Source of the DNA: Lucinisca nassula
Taxonomy: Eukaryota; Mollusca; Bivalvia; Lucinida; Lucinidae
Length of the DNA: 64,000 nt
Direction of reading: 5' to 3'
Assembly (NCBI GenBank): GCA_963580285.1
Contig: OY757013.1
Coordinates: forward strand, 153,253,900 to 153,317,899
Positions 53,924 to 64,000 of this stretch are shown here, one piece after another; within the stretch, counting starts at the first letter, position 1; each line of letters starts with the position of its first letter. The notes under the pieces were generated by a model. It was not told where the DNA came from. It saw only the letters and a list, made by a program, of their open reading frames with translations, and ran no database searches. The translations under genes and the position numbers were made by a program.

Positions 53924-55452
53924 GGAATCGAGACAATTCATCGACAAGACAATTCATCGACACAGTTTTTGGAGACAATTCATCGACACAATTGAAGACA
54001 ACTCATCAACACTTTTTGAAGACAATTAATCGACACATTATTATGTTGAAATTATACACAAGCTGATAAAATGAAAACAATGTTCTGAAAATAAAATTAT
54101 CTATTATCACGTTTATGATTAAAATAACGAATTTAGAAAAAAAATAATTCAATATTTTGGCTTAATGACCATTTTAACCGCAACAGTTTACCTCGTCTGA
54201 TATGATGTCGCAAAAAAAGTGACTGTCAGGGAGCTGTCTCAAAGTAATTGAGGATAGCATGTAGCTTTTTGGATGCTGATTGCTCTGTAGTGGCAGTATT
54301 GATAGTACGACCACTGGAGTTGAAGGATAATTTAGCCTCGAGATTTGTACAATTCGCATTTAGATACCTAATTCTGATCATGAGATATAAACCGTGTCAG
54401 TGAATTATCATCTAGATAATAATGCGATGGACCTTGATTGATCCCACTTTAGGGGTAAAAGTTCAGTTTAACCATTTTTGTACCAAATGGAATCCTCCTC
54501 CTTATATATAGCATGAGTCCATTTAAAAATGTAGGATTGTCAGGTTGTGTTTTCAACTAAATTTGTTTGGGAAAATAGCTGAACTTTTTGCAAACAGTGT
54601 AGGCCCTGATCAGACGCCGCGTTGTCTGAGCAGAACGCGGCGTCTGAGCTGGGCCTACAGTGTTTGCCAGGGTACGCGTTTTGGGGTATATGGTACTAAA
54701 TGGGTTAAATGGGATTTTGTTTACGTTTCATATGTCTGCCTATAAATGTTAGGCGTTATCGTTAAAGTCCTTTTGATTTGAACAGAATCTTATTTAATGC
54801 TGAAGTTTCAGCTTGACATAAAGCCTGTGGCGAACAGTGAAGCTTTTGACGAGACTACGTGGATAAGCAGGATCGTCTGAAGCTTCGATGTTTGCACACG
54901 CAACATTTCTTGATGGTTTACTTGCATCCAACAGGATATGGCTCAGCAATGAAATATGTAAAGGGGATAGGGGAATATGAAAGTCAGGTATATCATTTAA
55001 ACGTTTTTTTTTTACAAAATAAATATCAATAAAACAAACTAGCACATAAATCATGAAGGCTATACATGTATAAATACCAGTAAGGAAACTTCATGGATTG
55101 CAATAAGTTTTAGAAACATAGCACATATCTATATCAGCCAGTCCTCTGCACAAAAGTATCATACATGCTTGATTGCTGTATACATGCATTGTTTACGTTA
55201 ACGAGTATACGAATTACAGCATCACGAAAACACGCCTATATAAGTTTGACCCCCTTGAACCCCACTTTTATATAGTAAAACCGTGGTTTACAGGGGTGAA
55301 CCTTATCTTTCTTATTTCTGGTCTAAAAAACATAATAATGTGTCGATGAATTGTCTTCAAAAAGTGTCGATGAGTTGTCTTCAATTTTGTCGATGAATTG
55401 TCTCCAAAAACCGTGTCGATGAATTGTCTTGTCGATGAATTGTCTTGTTTCC
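53924..55452. mobile_element. DNA element Y, uninterrupted copy with 8-bp TSD
   Basis: 1.53 kb. Inverted ends of ~115 bp (53924-54045 and 55332-55452) are themselves tandem repeats of GACAATTCATCGACA. TSD ATCCGAAG at 53916-53923 and 55453-55460. GGAA ends with an 8-bp TSD are compatible with Merlin-, hAT- or P-like elements; no transposase frame, so not assigned. It contains a family H MITE (54480-54705) and a family P flank (55213-55330). Confidence 0.85.
54119..54122. other. Empty TTAA site of the 3.4-kb element
   Basis: TATGATTAAAATAACG reads straight through where copy 1 has TATGATTAA[3.4 kb]TTAAAATAACG. Confidence 0.95.
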
Positions 55453-55474
55453 ATCCGAAGTATGGTGCACTTTC

Positions 55475-57728
55475 TATCTATCTTCTCATACTGAGTCGAT
55501 CATATTTGGCCATTACCTCAGTTGGGTGGGTGGCTAAATTAAGAATTAAGCACAGAAAAAAAACAACATCCCCAGAGTCCTTAAAACCATTTACAATCCA
55601 AACACAGAGGTATCCTAAAACGCATACCTATGAGTCTCAGTCTTATACTGTGCGGGCTTTGAACTCCTCTGCAGCCCCGGCATTCATTGCAGAAGATGGA
55701 AGACTATTCCACCGAGGAACAGCCCCAGGGAAGAAACAGTTTTTCAGGGCACCACCACAGGACCAGCACCAACGATAGTGTGAGCCATCTGCCCCAGATG
55801 CCCTTGTCCAGGTTGACACCGCTGCAGGGGCCAAATACCTATCCCTGCCAACCGACACTGTACCAGAATGTATCTTGTAGAAGAAGGTCAAGGAGGACTG
55901 CTCACGACAAGTCTCCAGAGATGGCCACTCCAGCCCACCAAGCATGCCACCGACGCCACCTCCACCCCCGCCATTGTCCGCAGGCCCACTGAGCAGCGGT
56001 CCCCCGCACCCCCTCCACCTGCTGAATCTGAGTTTTAACACATGGATGCCAAATGGGTGATGCACATTCAAGCTGAGGGCGAACCAATGTTTTATATACA
56101 ACATCCTTTGTCTGCCGAGGTGCAAAAGCCAAACTAGAATCGCGCAGTCGATGGCAAGCCATCGCATATCCCCACGCTTCCCCGCGGGCCCCACCTCCTG
56201 GGCCATCACCTAGGGGTGTTTCCCCCGATGGGTAAAATTTTGATTGTGATGTATTCTACTCATCATGCCGTTCGATTTAATATGCTACACGACCATGTTC
56301 TGAAAACTTTGATTTTTTATCCCCAAGGTGCCCCACCCCTGGCCCCACTCCCAGGGGTAGGATCAAAATTCCGAAAGTGTTATGCACTCCTAAGACCAAA
56401 GTTTTATCAGTTCCCCAAGTTTCAAGTTTCTATCTATAACGGTCTAGGAGGAGTTATCCGGTAACAGTAATGTATGGGGGTAAAGGGGTCAAAATCAGTT
56501 TTTGACCTCTGGTGACCTCAAAATTGACCCCAGGGGTCAAATTTTGGTTGAAATGTTTTCTACTCATCATGCTGTTCACTTTGACATATTACACGACCAT
56601 GTTCTGGAAATTTTGATTTTTGACCCCTGCGGGCCCAACCCCCTGGGCCCACCCATAGGGGTGTGATCAAAATTCTGAAAGTGTCATGCACTCCTCGGAC
56701 CAAAGATCTATCAGTTCCCGAAGTTTCAAGTTTCTATCTGTAACCGTCTAGGAGGAGTTATCCGGTAAAGGGGTCAAAATCAGTTTTTGACCTCTGGTGA
56801 CCTCAAAATTGATGCCAGGGGTCAAATTTTGGTTGTAATGTTTTCTACTCATCATGCTGTTCGCTTCGATATATTACACGACCATGTTCTGGAAATTTTG
56901 ATTTTTGCCCCCCCGCGGGCCCCACCCCCTGGGCCCACCCGTAGGGGTGTGATCAAAATTCCGAAAGTGTCGTGCACTACCCAGACCAAAGATCTATCAG
57001 TTCCCAAAGTTTCAAGTTTCTATCTATAACCGTCTAGGAGGAGTTATCCGGTAAGACGGACGGACGTACGGACGACGAAGACCATTACAATATCCCCACT
57101 TTTTCTTTGAAAAGCGTGGGGATAATTACGTCTAAGGAATCCTAGGGTCCTAGTTGTTTTAGATGTTATTTCAGAGATATGTTGATCCCAATCGAGATCG
57201 TCAGTGATGGTGATACCAAAATATTTGGCGGAATGAACTTGCTCCAAAGTTTGCTGGTGTAGTGTGTAATCATACTTAATTTGCTTGTCCTGAAGGTGTC
57301 GTGACACCCTCATGCAATGGCATTTGGCTACATTGGGCTTCATCTGCCAATCTGCTTCCCATTGTGCAAGTTGATCCAGGTCATCTTGTAAAATGCTAAA
57401 GTCAGAAGGAGAATATATGTCCCTATACAGGACACAATCATCAGCAAACGAACGGACAGATGACCTGATATTATCAGGGAGATCATTGATCAATACCAAA
57501 AAAAAGGACCGGTCTAAGGACCGAACCTTGTGGGACACCAACTAGAACAGGGACTGAATCAGACGCTTGGCCATCAAGTACAACTTGTTGAGAGCGCCCT
57601 GAGAGCCATGAGCTAATCCAACAATGTGTGTATCCTCTTATCCCATAGTAGTCCAATTTGTACAATAGCCTTCTGTGAGGTACCTTGTCAAAGGCCTTGG
57701 CGAAATCCATGATGATCAAGTCAGTCAC
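55475..57728 (-). pseudogene. LINE reverse transcriptase (copy 2, longer), split by a pearl-like element
   Basis: Minus strand from 57728: TDLIIMDFAKAFDKVPHRRL, GVPQGSVLRP, frameshift near 57535, INDLPDNIRSSVRSFADDCV (catalytic FADD), WEADWQMKPNVAKCH, ITITDDLDWDQHISEITSKT. After the insert at 56134-57124 it resumes with YKTLVRPQLECASP and ends at 55643. 57338-57728 lies outside the duplication and is the original continuation. Confidence 0.88.
56134..57124 (+). mobile_element. Pearl/Helentron-like element (copy 2)
   Basis: As 50061-51042, but the second core unit keeps GTTTCAAGTTTC where copy 1 has GTTTC. Confidence 0.75.
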
Positions 57729-57784
57729 TTTATGACATTCATCGTTGCAATTGATTCCAATGGAGAATGTTCTAATGCATAAAT

Positions 57785-57870
57785 ATTATCACCGCTGCCA
57801 GGGATCTAACCAGGGGCTCTAGCATCAGAAGCAAGTGAACTAACCACTGAGTTCCCGACTTTCAAGGTTG
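57785..57870 (-). mobile_element. tRNA-like SINE head
   Basis: Minus strand GGGAACTCAGTGGTTAGTTC (A box) and CCTGGTTAGATCCCTGGC (B box) spaced as in a tRNA. The tail is not recognisable. Confidence 0.65.
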
Positions 57871-58655
57871 ATCATGACATAGACAATCTAGAACCTCACA
57901 CCCAATGGCTTACAGACAGATCTCTACCATACAGATTATTATTAATATTCTTATTTCCCCCGCTTTATTGTACACTGGAATTCCCTTCCTACAGCAGTAG
58001 TCTTGCTGCCCAACGTTGATGAGTTCAACAGGGCAGTCACAGAGCTCTCGGAAACGCAGGATTCGGCATATTTTACGCCCACTTTTTGTCGTTGTACACG
58101 TAAAATTCACTATCAGCGATTCTTATGTACACATGTTGTTATTGTAACAAGCGTCCAAAATTACAGAAGCGGTAAATTCAGTAGCTAATTTAGGCCTCTT
58201 ACGTAATACCAGTAAAATACAGTGCCGCGTTAATTGCGTGTTATTACAGATTACAATTTATTTACTGATTGATGTAACCATGATTCATCAACGGATTAAC
58301 ATAAGTCGGTAAAATATCACATTTAGTTAAACCGGGGTTAAGGGAAAGACGATATTAATGACCAATGTCATGTATTTACGTGACTACACGATCATATTTT
58401 TTATCGTTCGGTCAAAGAGTGTTTTGATTGGTGACAAAAATATCTGTAATTTTTCAAAATACAATCATTTTAACAATTACAGGCAGTCAGCCTTAGTTAT
58501 GCCTTCCCTTCATATTAGTTTACACTAGTTAATAAACATAATGAGTGTCATAAACGTCCGGATTTGAAAGCACAAATGTGAGCCCTGTATAGAATGCTGC
58601 TTTTCTGATCTGGGTTTACATTATATCTGCTAATATCCTAATATTGCATGATTTT
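57871..58655. other. No feature recognised
   Basis: AT-rich sequence without visible repeats. Confidence 0.5.
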
Positions 58656-60190
58656 TAGCTCGCCTTACGAAAGTAAGGGGGAGCTATTGCCATACCCCCG
58701 GGCGTCGGCGCCAGCGTCCGCATTTGGTTAAAGTTTACCTCAATAATACCTGCAAGCTCTTAATATGTGATGTTTTACAACTTTATTTGGAATATATAAT
58801 TAATAATTGCTAAAAAACATTATTTAACATTATCATTGTACTTCATTTTACAGGTTTTTTGGCTTAAATTGGACTTTTTGAGAAGTTAATATTTTCCTCT
58901 GTATTACCTCCCTTACTTCTCTGTGTTAAAGTTTACCTGCAAGCTGCGTGAGTTTAAATCCCGGGGGAGGAACATTTTTTTTTTTTCTTTTCTTTGTTCT
59001 TTTTTTTTTTCTTTCTAAAAACATAGTGGGGTCTGGGGCTCAAGGTCAAGGTCACTGTGGCTATTTTTAGAAAACATTGTCATCGCTCTAGCGCCTTCAT
59101 TTATTGATGGATTTTAATATAACTTCACCCAAATGTTGGGTATAATGATATCTCGAGTAACTTTGACTTTCAGGGTCCAGGGCTTACGGTCAAGGTCCCT
59201 ACTTTCAGGGTCACGGGGTCAAGGTCATTGTTTCTATTTTTAGAAAAAACATTGTCATCGTTCTTGCACCTTAATTTATTGATGGATTTTAATATAACTT
59301 CAAACACATGTTGAGTATATTGATATCTCTAGCAAGTTCGACTTTCAGGTTCCGGGGCTGAAGGTCAAGGTCACTGTGGCTATTTTTAGAAAAAACTTTG
59401 TGATCGCTCTAAAGCCTACATTTATGGATGGATTTCAATATAACTTCACAAAAATGTTGGCAATGATGATATCTTGAGCGAGTTCGACTTTCAGGGTCTG
59501 GGGCTGAAGGTCAAGGTCACTGTGGCTATTTTTAGAAAAACTTTGTCATCGCTCATGCGCCTTCATTTATTGATGGATTTTAATATACCTTGACACAAAT
59601 GTTTGGTATGATGATATCTTAAGTGACTTTGACTTTCCGGGTCAGGGGGCTGAAGGTCAAGGTCACTGTGGCTATTTTTTAGAAAAACTTGATCATTGCT
59701 CTAGTGTCCAGATTTATTGATGTATTTTAAGATAACTTCATACAAATGTTGGGTATGAAGTTCAACTTTCAGGGTCTGGGGCTCAAAGTCAAGGTCACTG
59801 TGGCTATTTTTCGAAAAACTTTGTCATCACTCATAAGTACCTACATTTATTGATGGATATAATGTAATTTTACACAAATGCTAGGCTAGGCTTTTTTTAT
59901 TTTATCTTGCTCAAGGGGATTTGTATCGTCTGTGATGCCTTGTTATTACTTGGTAGTTTGTAGAATTTTTTTTTATCAAATATAGATTTCTTTTTCATTT
60001 TTTTTTTTTTTTAATTGCAGTAGAAACTAGAAAGGCTTGAAAACAGGATGATTAGGGGTACATTTTGGTTCTCTTTCATTTGCTGCAGTCTATTGGGCTG
60101 TTTTACAGAAGAAAATTTTTTTTGATAACTTACCCTCATCCATCTTAGGCCCCAAAAGGCGAGCTATGTTGTCTTCTGACAACTCTTGTT
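58656..60190. mobile_element. Helentron/HINE-like element with ~150-bp core repeats
   Basis: TAGCTCGCC at 58656 and GGCGAGCTA at 60159-60167 are inverted. A stem-loop GTTGTCTTCTGACAAC (60168-60183) sits at the right end. The core (about 59030-59880) has six diverged units with AAGGTCAAGGTCACTGTGGC..TATTTTTAGAAAAAC..TTTATTGATGGATTTTAATAT. T-rich runs at 58978-59012 and 59997-60012. No coding capacity. Confidence 0.7.
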
Positions 60191-60289
60191 ATGATGTTGC
60201 ATTATTTGGATAGAAGTATGAGAATATTAAAATCGGAGCAACTGCATGTTTTGGGGGAGAGTGGGATTTACTGGGGTATACATTATTTT

Positions 60290-60385
60290 CCTAATATTTC
60301 TACAAAACATCATATTGTGGGTGCTTCATAGAAACTCAACAGTGAAATAGTTCTAACTAGTACCCACAATCTACACATTTGGATC
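60290..60385. repeat. Palindromic repeat family P, diverged copy
   Basis: ATTGTGGGTGCTTCATAGAA..AGTTCTAACTAGTACCCACAATCTA. Confidence 0.75.
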
Positions 60386-60890
60386 GAAGTTATTAAAATT
60401 CATTTATCAGTCTCAGAAAAAGAGAGTTCAGGAGCCATGAAAGTATACATTTTCATGTATTCACATGGATGTGCAGCCTGATACCGTTAATAAGAAATTT
60501 TGTCTATGTTATATGTGAAATCAAGATGAGAACTCCAACTTTTTATGTGGGAATCCAAATTTACCTGTGAATCCAACTTTTCACAAGGAAGGATTCCTGG
60601 AATCCTGTTTTCAAAATCCTAGTAAGAGCTCTGAGTCAGCCAGATCAACCACTGCTCACCTTAACCAAACACTGTCTTGCTTTTAATCTTGTAACTAGAC
60701 CTTTTTATCATATGACGTCTTGTCTGAGAATGTAATAACGTCATGTATTATTTTCGATAATCCACTAGTTGATTAAATATGCAAATTAGCTAGATACGTT
60801 CCGCGTTACATGTACGACGTCCTTAACGACGTCGCGTTTACTAATGGCGGAATATTGATATTTTTGTAAAACAATCGTGAATAAGAGGCG
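60386..60890. other. No feature recognised
   Basis: An ATGGCGGAA word at 60844 is the only motif noted. Confidence 0.45.
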
Positions 60891-60900
60891 TTTTAAATGT

Positions 60901-61075
60901 CATATGATAAATAGAATCTTGCATTCGTGCTCATGTATTATTGAATTTATTAAACTCGTTGAGGAAAAGGGATAAAATGCTCGGCAAAGCCTCGCATTTT
61001 ATCCCTTTTCCTCAACTCGTTTAATAAATTCAATAATACATAAGCACTCATGTAAGATCCTCTATTTAACTCTCC
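60901..61075. mobile_element. Hairpin MITE family M2, second copy
   Basis: Ends as at 21052-21172, but the stem is GAGGAAAAGGGATAAAATGC and TTATTGAATTTATTAAACTC with their complements, around CTCGGCAAAGCCTCG. Confidence 0.85.
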
Positions 61076-61299
61076 TTTGAACTTTCCTTTAATTTTCTCC
61101 ACTTGCCTTTTCTTAGCCTGACTTTGCACTCACATGCTACAAGTCCCAGCAATGTGTTAAGCATTATTAGAAGGTAGATAGATAGTCCATATTGAATATG
61201 ATATAAAAGCTAAGCATATCGGACAGTAGGGTGTAACGATGCATCCGACCATCGGTGCATTGCCTTAGGCACTGGGCCGATAATACTGCATCAATGGTA
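61076..61299. other. No feature recognised
   Basis: Short GATA run at 61174-61185. Confidence 0.4.
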
Positions 61300-62005
61300 A
61301 AGGTGGGTGGGTAAATTTAGAATTTAGCTCAAAAAATGGAGAGGACACTGGATGAGTCCTTAAAATTATTTACAATCTGATTAACAGAGGTATACTAAAA
61401 CACATACCTCTGAGTCCCAATCTACACTGTACATGCTTTGAACTCCTCTGCGGACTTGGCATCTACCGCAGACGAAGGAAGACTATTCCACTGAGGAATG
61501 ATTCTAGGAAAAAAAGAATGCTTTAGGGCATCACTATTGGCCAGGTACCTACGATATTGTGTGTTATTTACTTCAGATGCCCTTGTTTGAGTTGAAGCTG
61601 TCACAGGGGTCAAGTATTTATCTTTATCCAGAGACACTATATTAGAGTGTATCTTATAGAAGAGGGTTAAACCATTAAAGAGGACTACTCACGAGACAGC
61701 CACTCCAACTCGCTAAGCATGTCACCGACGCTACTCTTATTTCGCCATCAAGGACATGCCCATCGAGCTGCTGTCCTCTGAACCTTCTCAACCTGCTGAA
61801 TCTGAGTTTTAACATTGGGATGCCAAATGGGTGATGCATATTCAAGTTGAGGGCGAACCAATGTTTTGTATGTAACATCCTTTGTCTGCCGAGGTGCAAA
61901 AGCCAAATTACGTCTTATAAATCATAAAGTCCTAGTTGGCAGTAGTTGCTTTTGATGTAATCTCTGAAATATGATGACCCCAATCAAGATCGTCAGTGGT
62001 AGGAT
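61300..62005 (-). pseudogene. LINE ORF2 C-terminal part
   Basis: Minus strand: HHISEITSKA-like start near 61990, YKTLVRPQLEYASPIWHP (about 61880-61820), then the 61637-61422 frame with RYLANSDALKHSFFPRIIPQ and WNSLPSSAVDAKSAEEF to the stop. The 3' UTR runs to ~61300 with GGTATGTGTTTTAGTATACC. Same family as 42430-43760. Confidence 0.85.
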
Positions 62006-62160
62006 GCAGCATCTGATCAGGACCTGAACCTTTTGCAAACAGTGTAGGCCTTGATCAGATGCCGCATTCTGCGGCGTCTGATCTGGGCCTGCATTGTTTG
62101 CCAGGGTACCCGTATTGGAGTTTCTGGTACTAAATGGGTTAACCTACTATTCTGTTAACC
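62006..62160. mobile_element. MITE family H, truncated copy
   Basis: CAAACAGTGTAGGCCTTGAT..CAGATGCCGCATTCTGCGGCGTCTGATCTGGGCC.., with the flank GGTACTAAATGGGTTAACC. Confidence 0.85.
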
Positions 62161-62182
62161 ATTGTTGCAAGTATCTGACAAG

Positions 62183-62482
62183 GCCCCCGCCCATAGGGGC
62201 TGGAAGAAATATATGGGCTGCATGATGCTTCCACGCAGAGCTGAATCCGGCCGGCACACTAGTACTGGTAAACCGCTTAGAGGATCTAAGCCTGTCCAGG
62301 AACCGCGGTGCGAGGCGGACCGTCCATGCTAATAAACCCTATTGGTTTCATTGGGCGACAGGGCTTGAGATGTCATTTCATCTCAATGTCGGGTAAAAGT
62401 CCCACAAAATTGGAAGCAACATCTCCTAAATGACCTTTACAGTGTTGATGGGGATGTTAAACCTCAAATCAAACAAACAAAT
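62183..62482 (+). mobile_element. SINE family 1, full-length
   Basis: GGCCCCCGCCCATAGGGGCT to CAAATCAAACAAACAAA. Left flank GTATCTGACAA (62172-62182) is the left half of a TSD whose right half follows the second copy. Confidence 0.9.
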
Positions 62483-62487
62483 CCAAA

Positions 62488-62710
62488 TGGAATCTTCCTC
62501 CTTATGTACAGCAGGAGTCCATTTCAAAATTTAGGGGTGCCAGGTTGTGTTTTCTTCAAAATCTATTTGGAAAATGGCTGAACCTTTTGCAAACAGTGTA
62601 GGCCTTGATCAGATGCCGCATTTTGCAGCGTCTGATCTGGGCCTGCATTGTTTGCCAGGATACTGGTTTTGGGGTTTCTGGTACTAAATGGGTTAACCTA
62701 CTATTCTGTT
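62488..62710. mobile_element. MITE family H, longest copy
   Basis: Both flanks present: CCAAATGGAATCTTCCTCCT and GGTACTAAATGGGTTAACC, around hairpin 62593-62660. Confidence 0.88.
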
Positions 62711-62734
62711 AACCATTGTTGCAAGTATCTCACA

Positions 62735-63036
62735 AGGCCCCCGCCCATAGGGGCTTGAAGAAATATATGGGCTGCATGATGCTTCCATGCAGAGCTGAAT
62801 ACGGCCCGCACACTAGTACTGGTAAACCGCTTAGAGGATCTGAGCCTCTCCAGGAACCGGGGTGCGAGGCGGACCGTCCATGCTAATAAACCCTATTGGT
62901 TTCATTGGGCGACAGGGCTTGAGATGTCATTTCATCTCAATGTCGGGTAAAAGTCCCACAAAATTGGAAGCAACATCTCCCAAATGACCTTTACAGTGTT
63001 GACAGGGACGTTAAACCTCAATCAAACAAACAAACA
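62735..63036 (+). mobile_element. SINE family 1, full-length (duplicate)
   Basis: As 62183-62482; right flank GTATCTGACAA at 63040-63050. Confidence 0.9.
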
Positions 63037-63137
63037 CGTATCTGACAACTGCCCTTCTGGAATCAAATCAGAAAAAATTGATATTTTAAGGTGGCTGTAG
63101 AAGATATTTGATGATCAACCTGATTCATCTTCCTGGG

Positions 63138-63386
63138 CCCAGTTGTTCAAAGAATTGTTAGCTTAACGAGCTTGTTAGTTGTCATATTGTTAAGTGTTTT
63201 AGCAAGTACAATATGTAATATAGTTGTATTTTTGCTGAAAAAACGCGAGCAGCTTTTGCATTTGCAAAAGCTGCTCACATTTTTTCAGCAAAAATATTAG
63301 CATACATGTATATGCCATATCAAATTATCAAAGTTTTAACGATGTGTTAACTAACGAAGTCCTAAGTTTTGGACAACGGGCCCCAG
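63138..63386. mobile_element. Hairpin MITE with GGGCCCAGTTGTTCAAA ends
   Basis: Ends CTGGGCCCAGTTGTTCAAAG and, complemented, CTGGGGCCCGTTGTCCAAAA. The centre is a long perfect stem: ATTTTTGCTGAAAAAA.. with GAGCAGCTTTTGCATTTGCA and complement (63221-63288). Confidence 0.8.
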
Positions 63387-63654
63387 AATAGTAAACACAA
63401 GTTTAATGTGCATTTGACTTGTAGTACTACTAAGGTCCTAATATTGACTAGGTGTAATAAGTGATAAACATAGCATATTCCTTAACAATATAAAGCTCGC
63501 AGTATCGCACATTGGAACGTCAACATGTCGAAACCATTAAGACTATGGTGGAACATGACAAGCACGATGCTATTGCTAGAGCAAGAAAATTATCCCTGGA
63601 AACTAACAAGAGAAGAAAGTGAGTATACAGATCCACACCTTAATTCTTGTTATC
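63387..63654. other. No feature recognised
   Basis: No repeat or gene identified. Confidence 0.45.
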
Positions 63655-63800
63655 CCACTGAACCCAAGAAACTCCTAACTTCGCAGTGTAGATCCAGAGC
63701 AGATGGGTTCTTAAGAAGACATCTGATCAGGATATGCACTGTTCGTAATTCATTTCACAAATTTGATTCATAATATAACATCAAGTAATTTGATTGGTTG
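63655..63800. mobile_element. MITE family H2, second copy
   Basis: GCAGTGTAGATCCAGAGCAG and ATCTGATCAGGATATGCACTG around GGGTTCTTAAGAAGAC, followed by TAATTTGATTGGTTGACAGT as at 28895-28920. Confidence 0.75.
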
Positions 63801-63840
63801 ACAGTTAGAAATGTGTGTGGTTAAACTAGTTTATTCATAC

Positions 63841-64000
63841 GGCCCCCACCCATCGGGGCTTGAAGAAATAGATGGGCTGCATGATGCTTCCACGCAGAGC
63901 CGAAATCAACCTGCTCACGAGTACTAATAAACCGCTTAGAGGATCTAAGGCTACCCAGGCAAAGGGGTGCAAGTCTGACCATCCATGCTTAACCCTATTT
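63841..64000 (+). mobile_element. SINE family 1, cut by the window end
   Basis: GGCCCCCACCCATCGGGGCT..TAACCCTATT; the 3' half lies beyond the window. Confidence 0.88.

Larger units (their letters stand above)
51256..57337. repeat. Large tandem duplication, copy 2 (empty TTAA site)
   Basis: Repeats copy 1 in order: LINE C-terminus (plus, to 51922), LINE half (minus, 51924-53270), short ATGGCGGCC frame (53574), element Y, LINE (minus) with pearl-like insert. Occasional differences include GCATG/TTATG near 54042 and a 9-bp length change in the pearl-like core. Confidence 0.93.
62025..63037. repeat. 552-bp tandem duplication of a MITE H-SINE 1 block
   Basis: CTGAACCTTTTGCAAACAGT begins both copies (about 62025 and 62577). 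The hairpin, the TTAACCTACTATTCTGTTAA spacer and the SINE recur in order 552 bp apart. Confidence 0.9.

Overview
The window is eukaryotic, non-coding accessory DNA built almost entirely of transposable elements, their relics, tandem repeats and microsatellites. No host protein gene could be recognised. The mix (tRNA-headed SINEs, a V-SINE-like family, CR1/Jockey- and L1/Tx1-like LINEs, pearl/Helentron-like elements with ACGG-type microsatellites, many hairpin MITEs, TTAGGG-type telomeric repeat) suggests a marine invertebrate, most likely a bivalve mollusc. That assignment is by inference from repeat style; no host gene confirms it.

Layout. 1-2.0 kb: 5' half of an L1/Tx1-like LINE on the minus strand (ORF1 plus the start of ORF2). 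3.0-6.3 kb: SINE relics, an 876-bp tandem duplication and a higher-order array whose ~140-bp units each carry a GCCTCGGCGAGGC-type palindrome. 8.6-16.8 kb: a 7.5-kb element with ~0.95-kb terminal inverted repeats, sitting inside a ~46-bp tandem array and itself carrying a nested 3.4-kb element with an 84-bp minisatellite. 17-22 kb: several SINE copies with clear target-site duplications (TSDs) and hairpin MITEs. 22.7-26.8 kb: a near-complete but frameshifted CR1-like LINE with a PHD-finger ORF1. 26.9-28.7 kb: dense microsatellites. 29.2-30.4 kb: GC-rich unidentified sequence ending in an interstitial telomeric repeat. 32-39 kb: SINEs of four kinds, a 220-bp GATA array and a LTR-like repeat pair.

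38.9-57.7 kb is the most structured part. A LINE fragment is interrupted by a segment holding a well-formed hammerhead ribozyme (41672-41717). A ~6.07-kb unit is then tandemly duplicated (about 41.76-51.26 and 51.26-57.34 kb). The first copy contains a 3.4-kb element bounded by TTAA; the second has the matching empty site with a single TTAA. Both copies hold a 1.5-kb element whose inverted ends are made of tandem ATTCATCGAC-type repeats and which is flanked by an 8-bp TSD, plus a pearl-like element inserted in a LINE. 58.6-60.2 kb holds a second Helentron-like repeat element, and 61.3-64 kb further LINE, MITE and SINE copies, including a 552-bp tandem duplication of a MITE-SINE block.

Nothing here reads as genes working together. 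The biology is that of successive insertion, duplication and decay, and the nested order gives a relative chronology.
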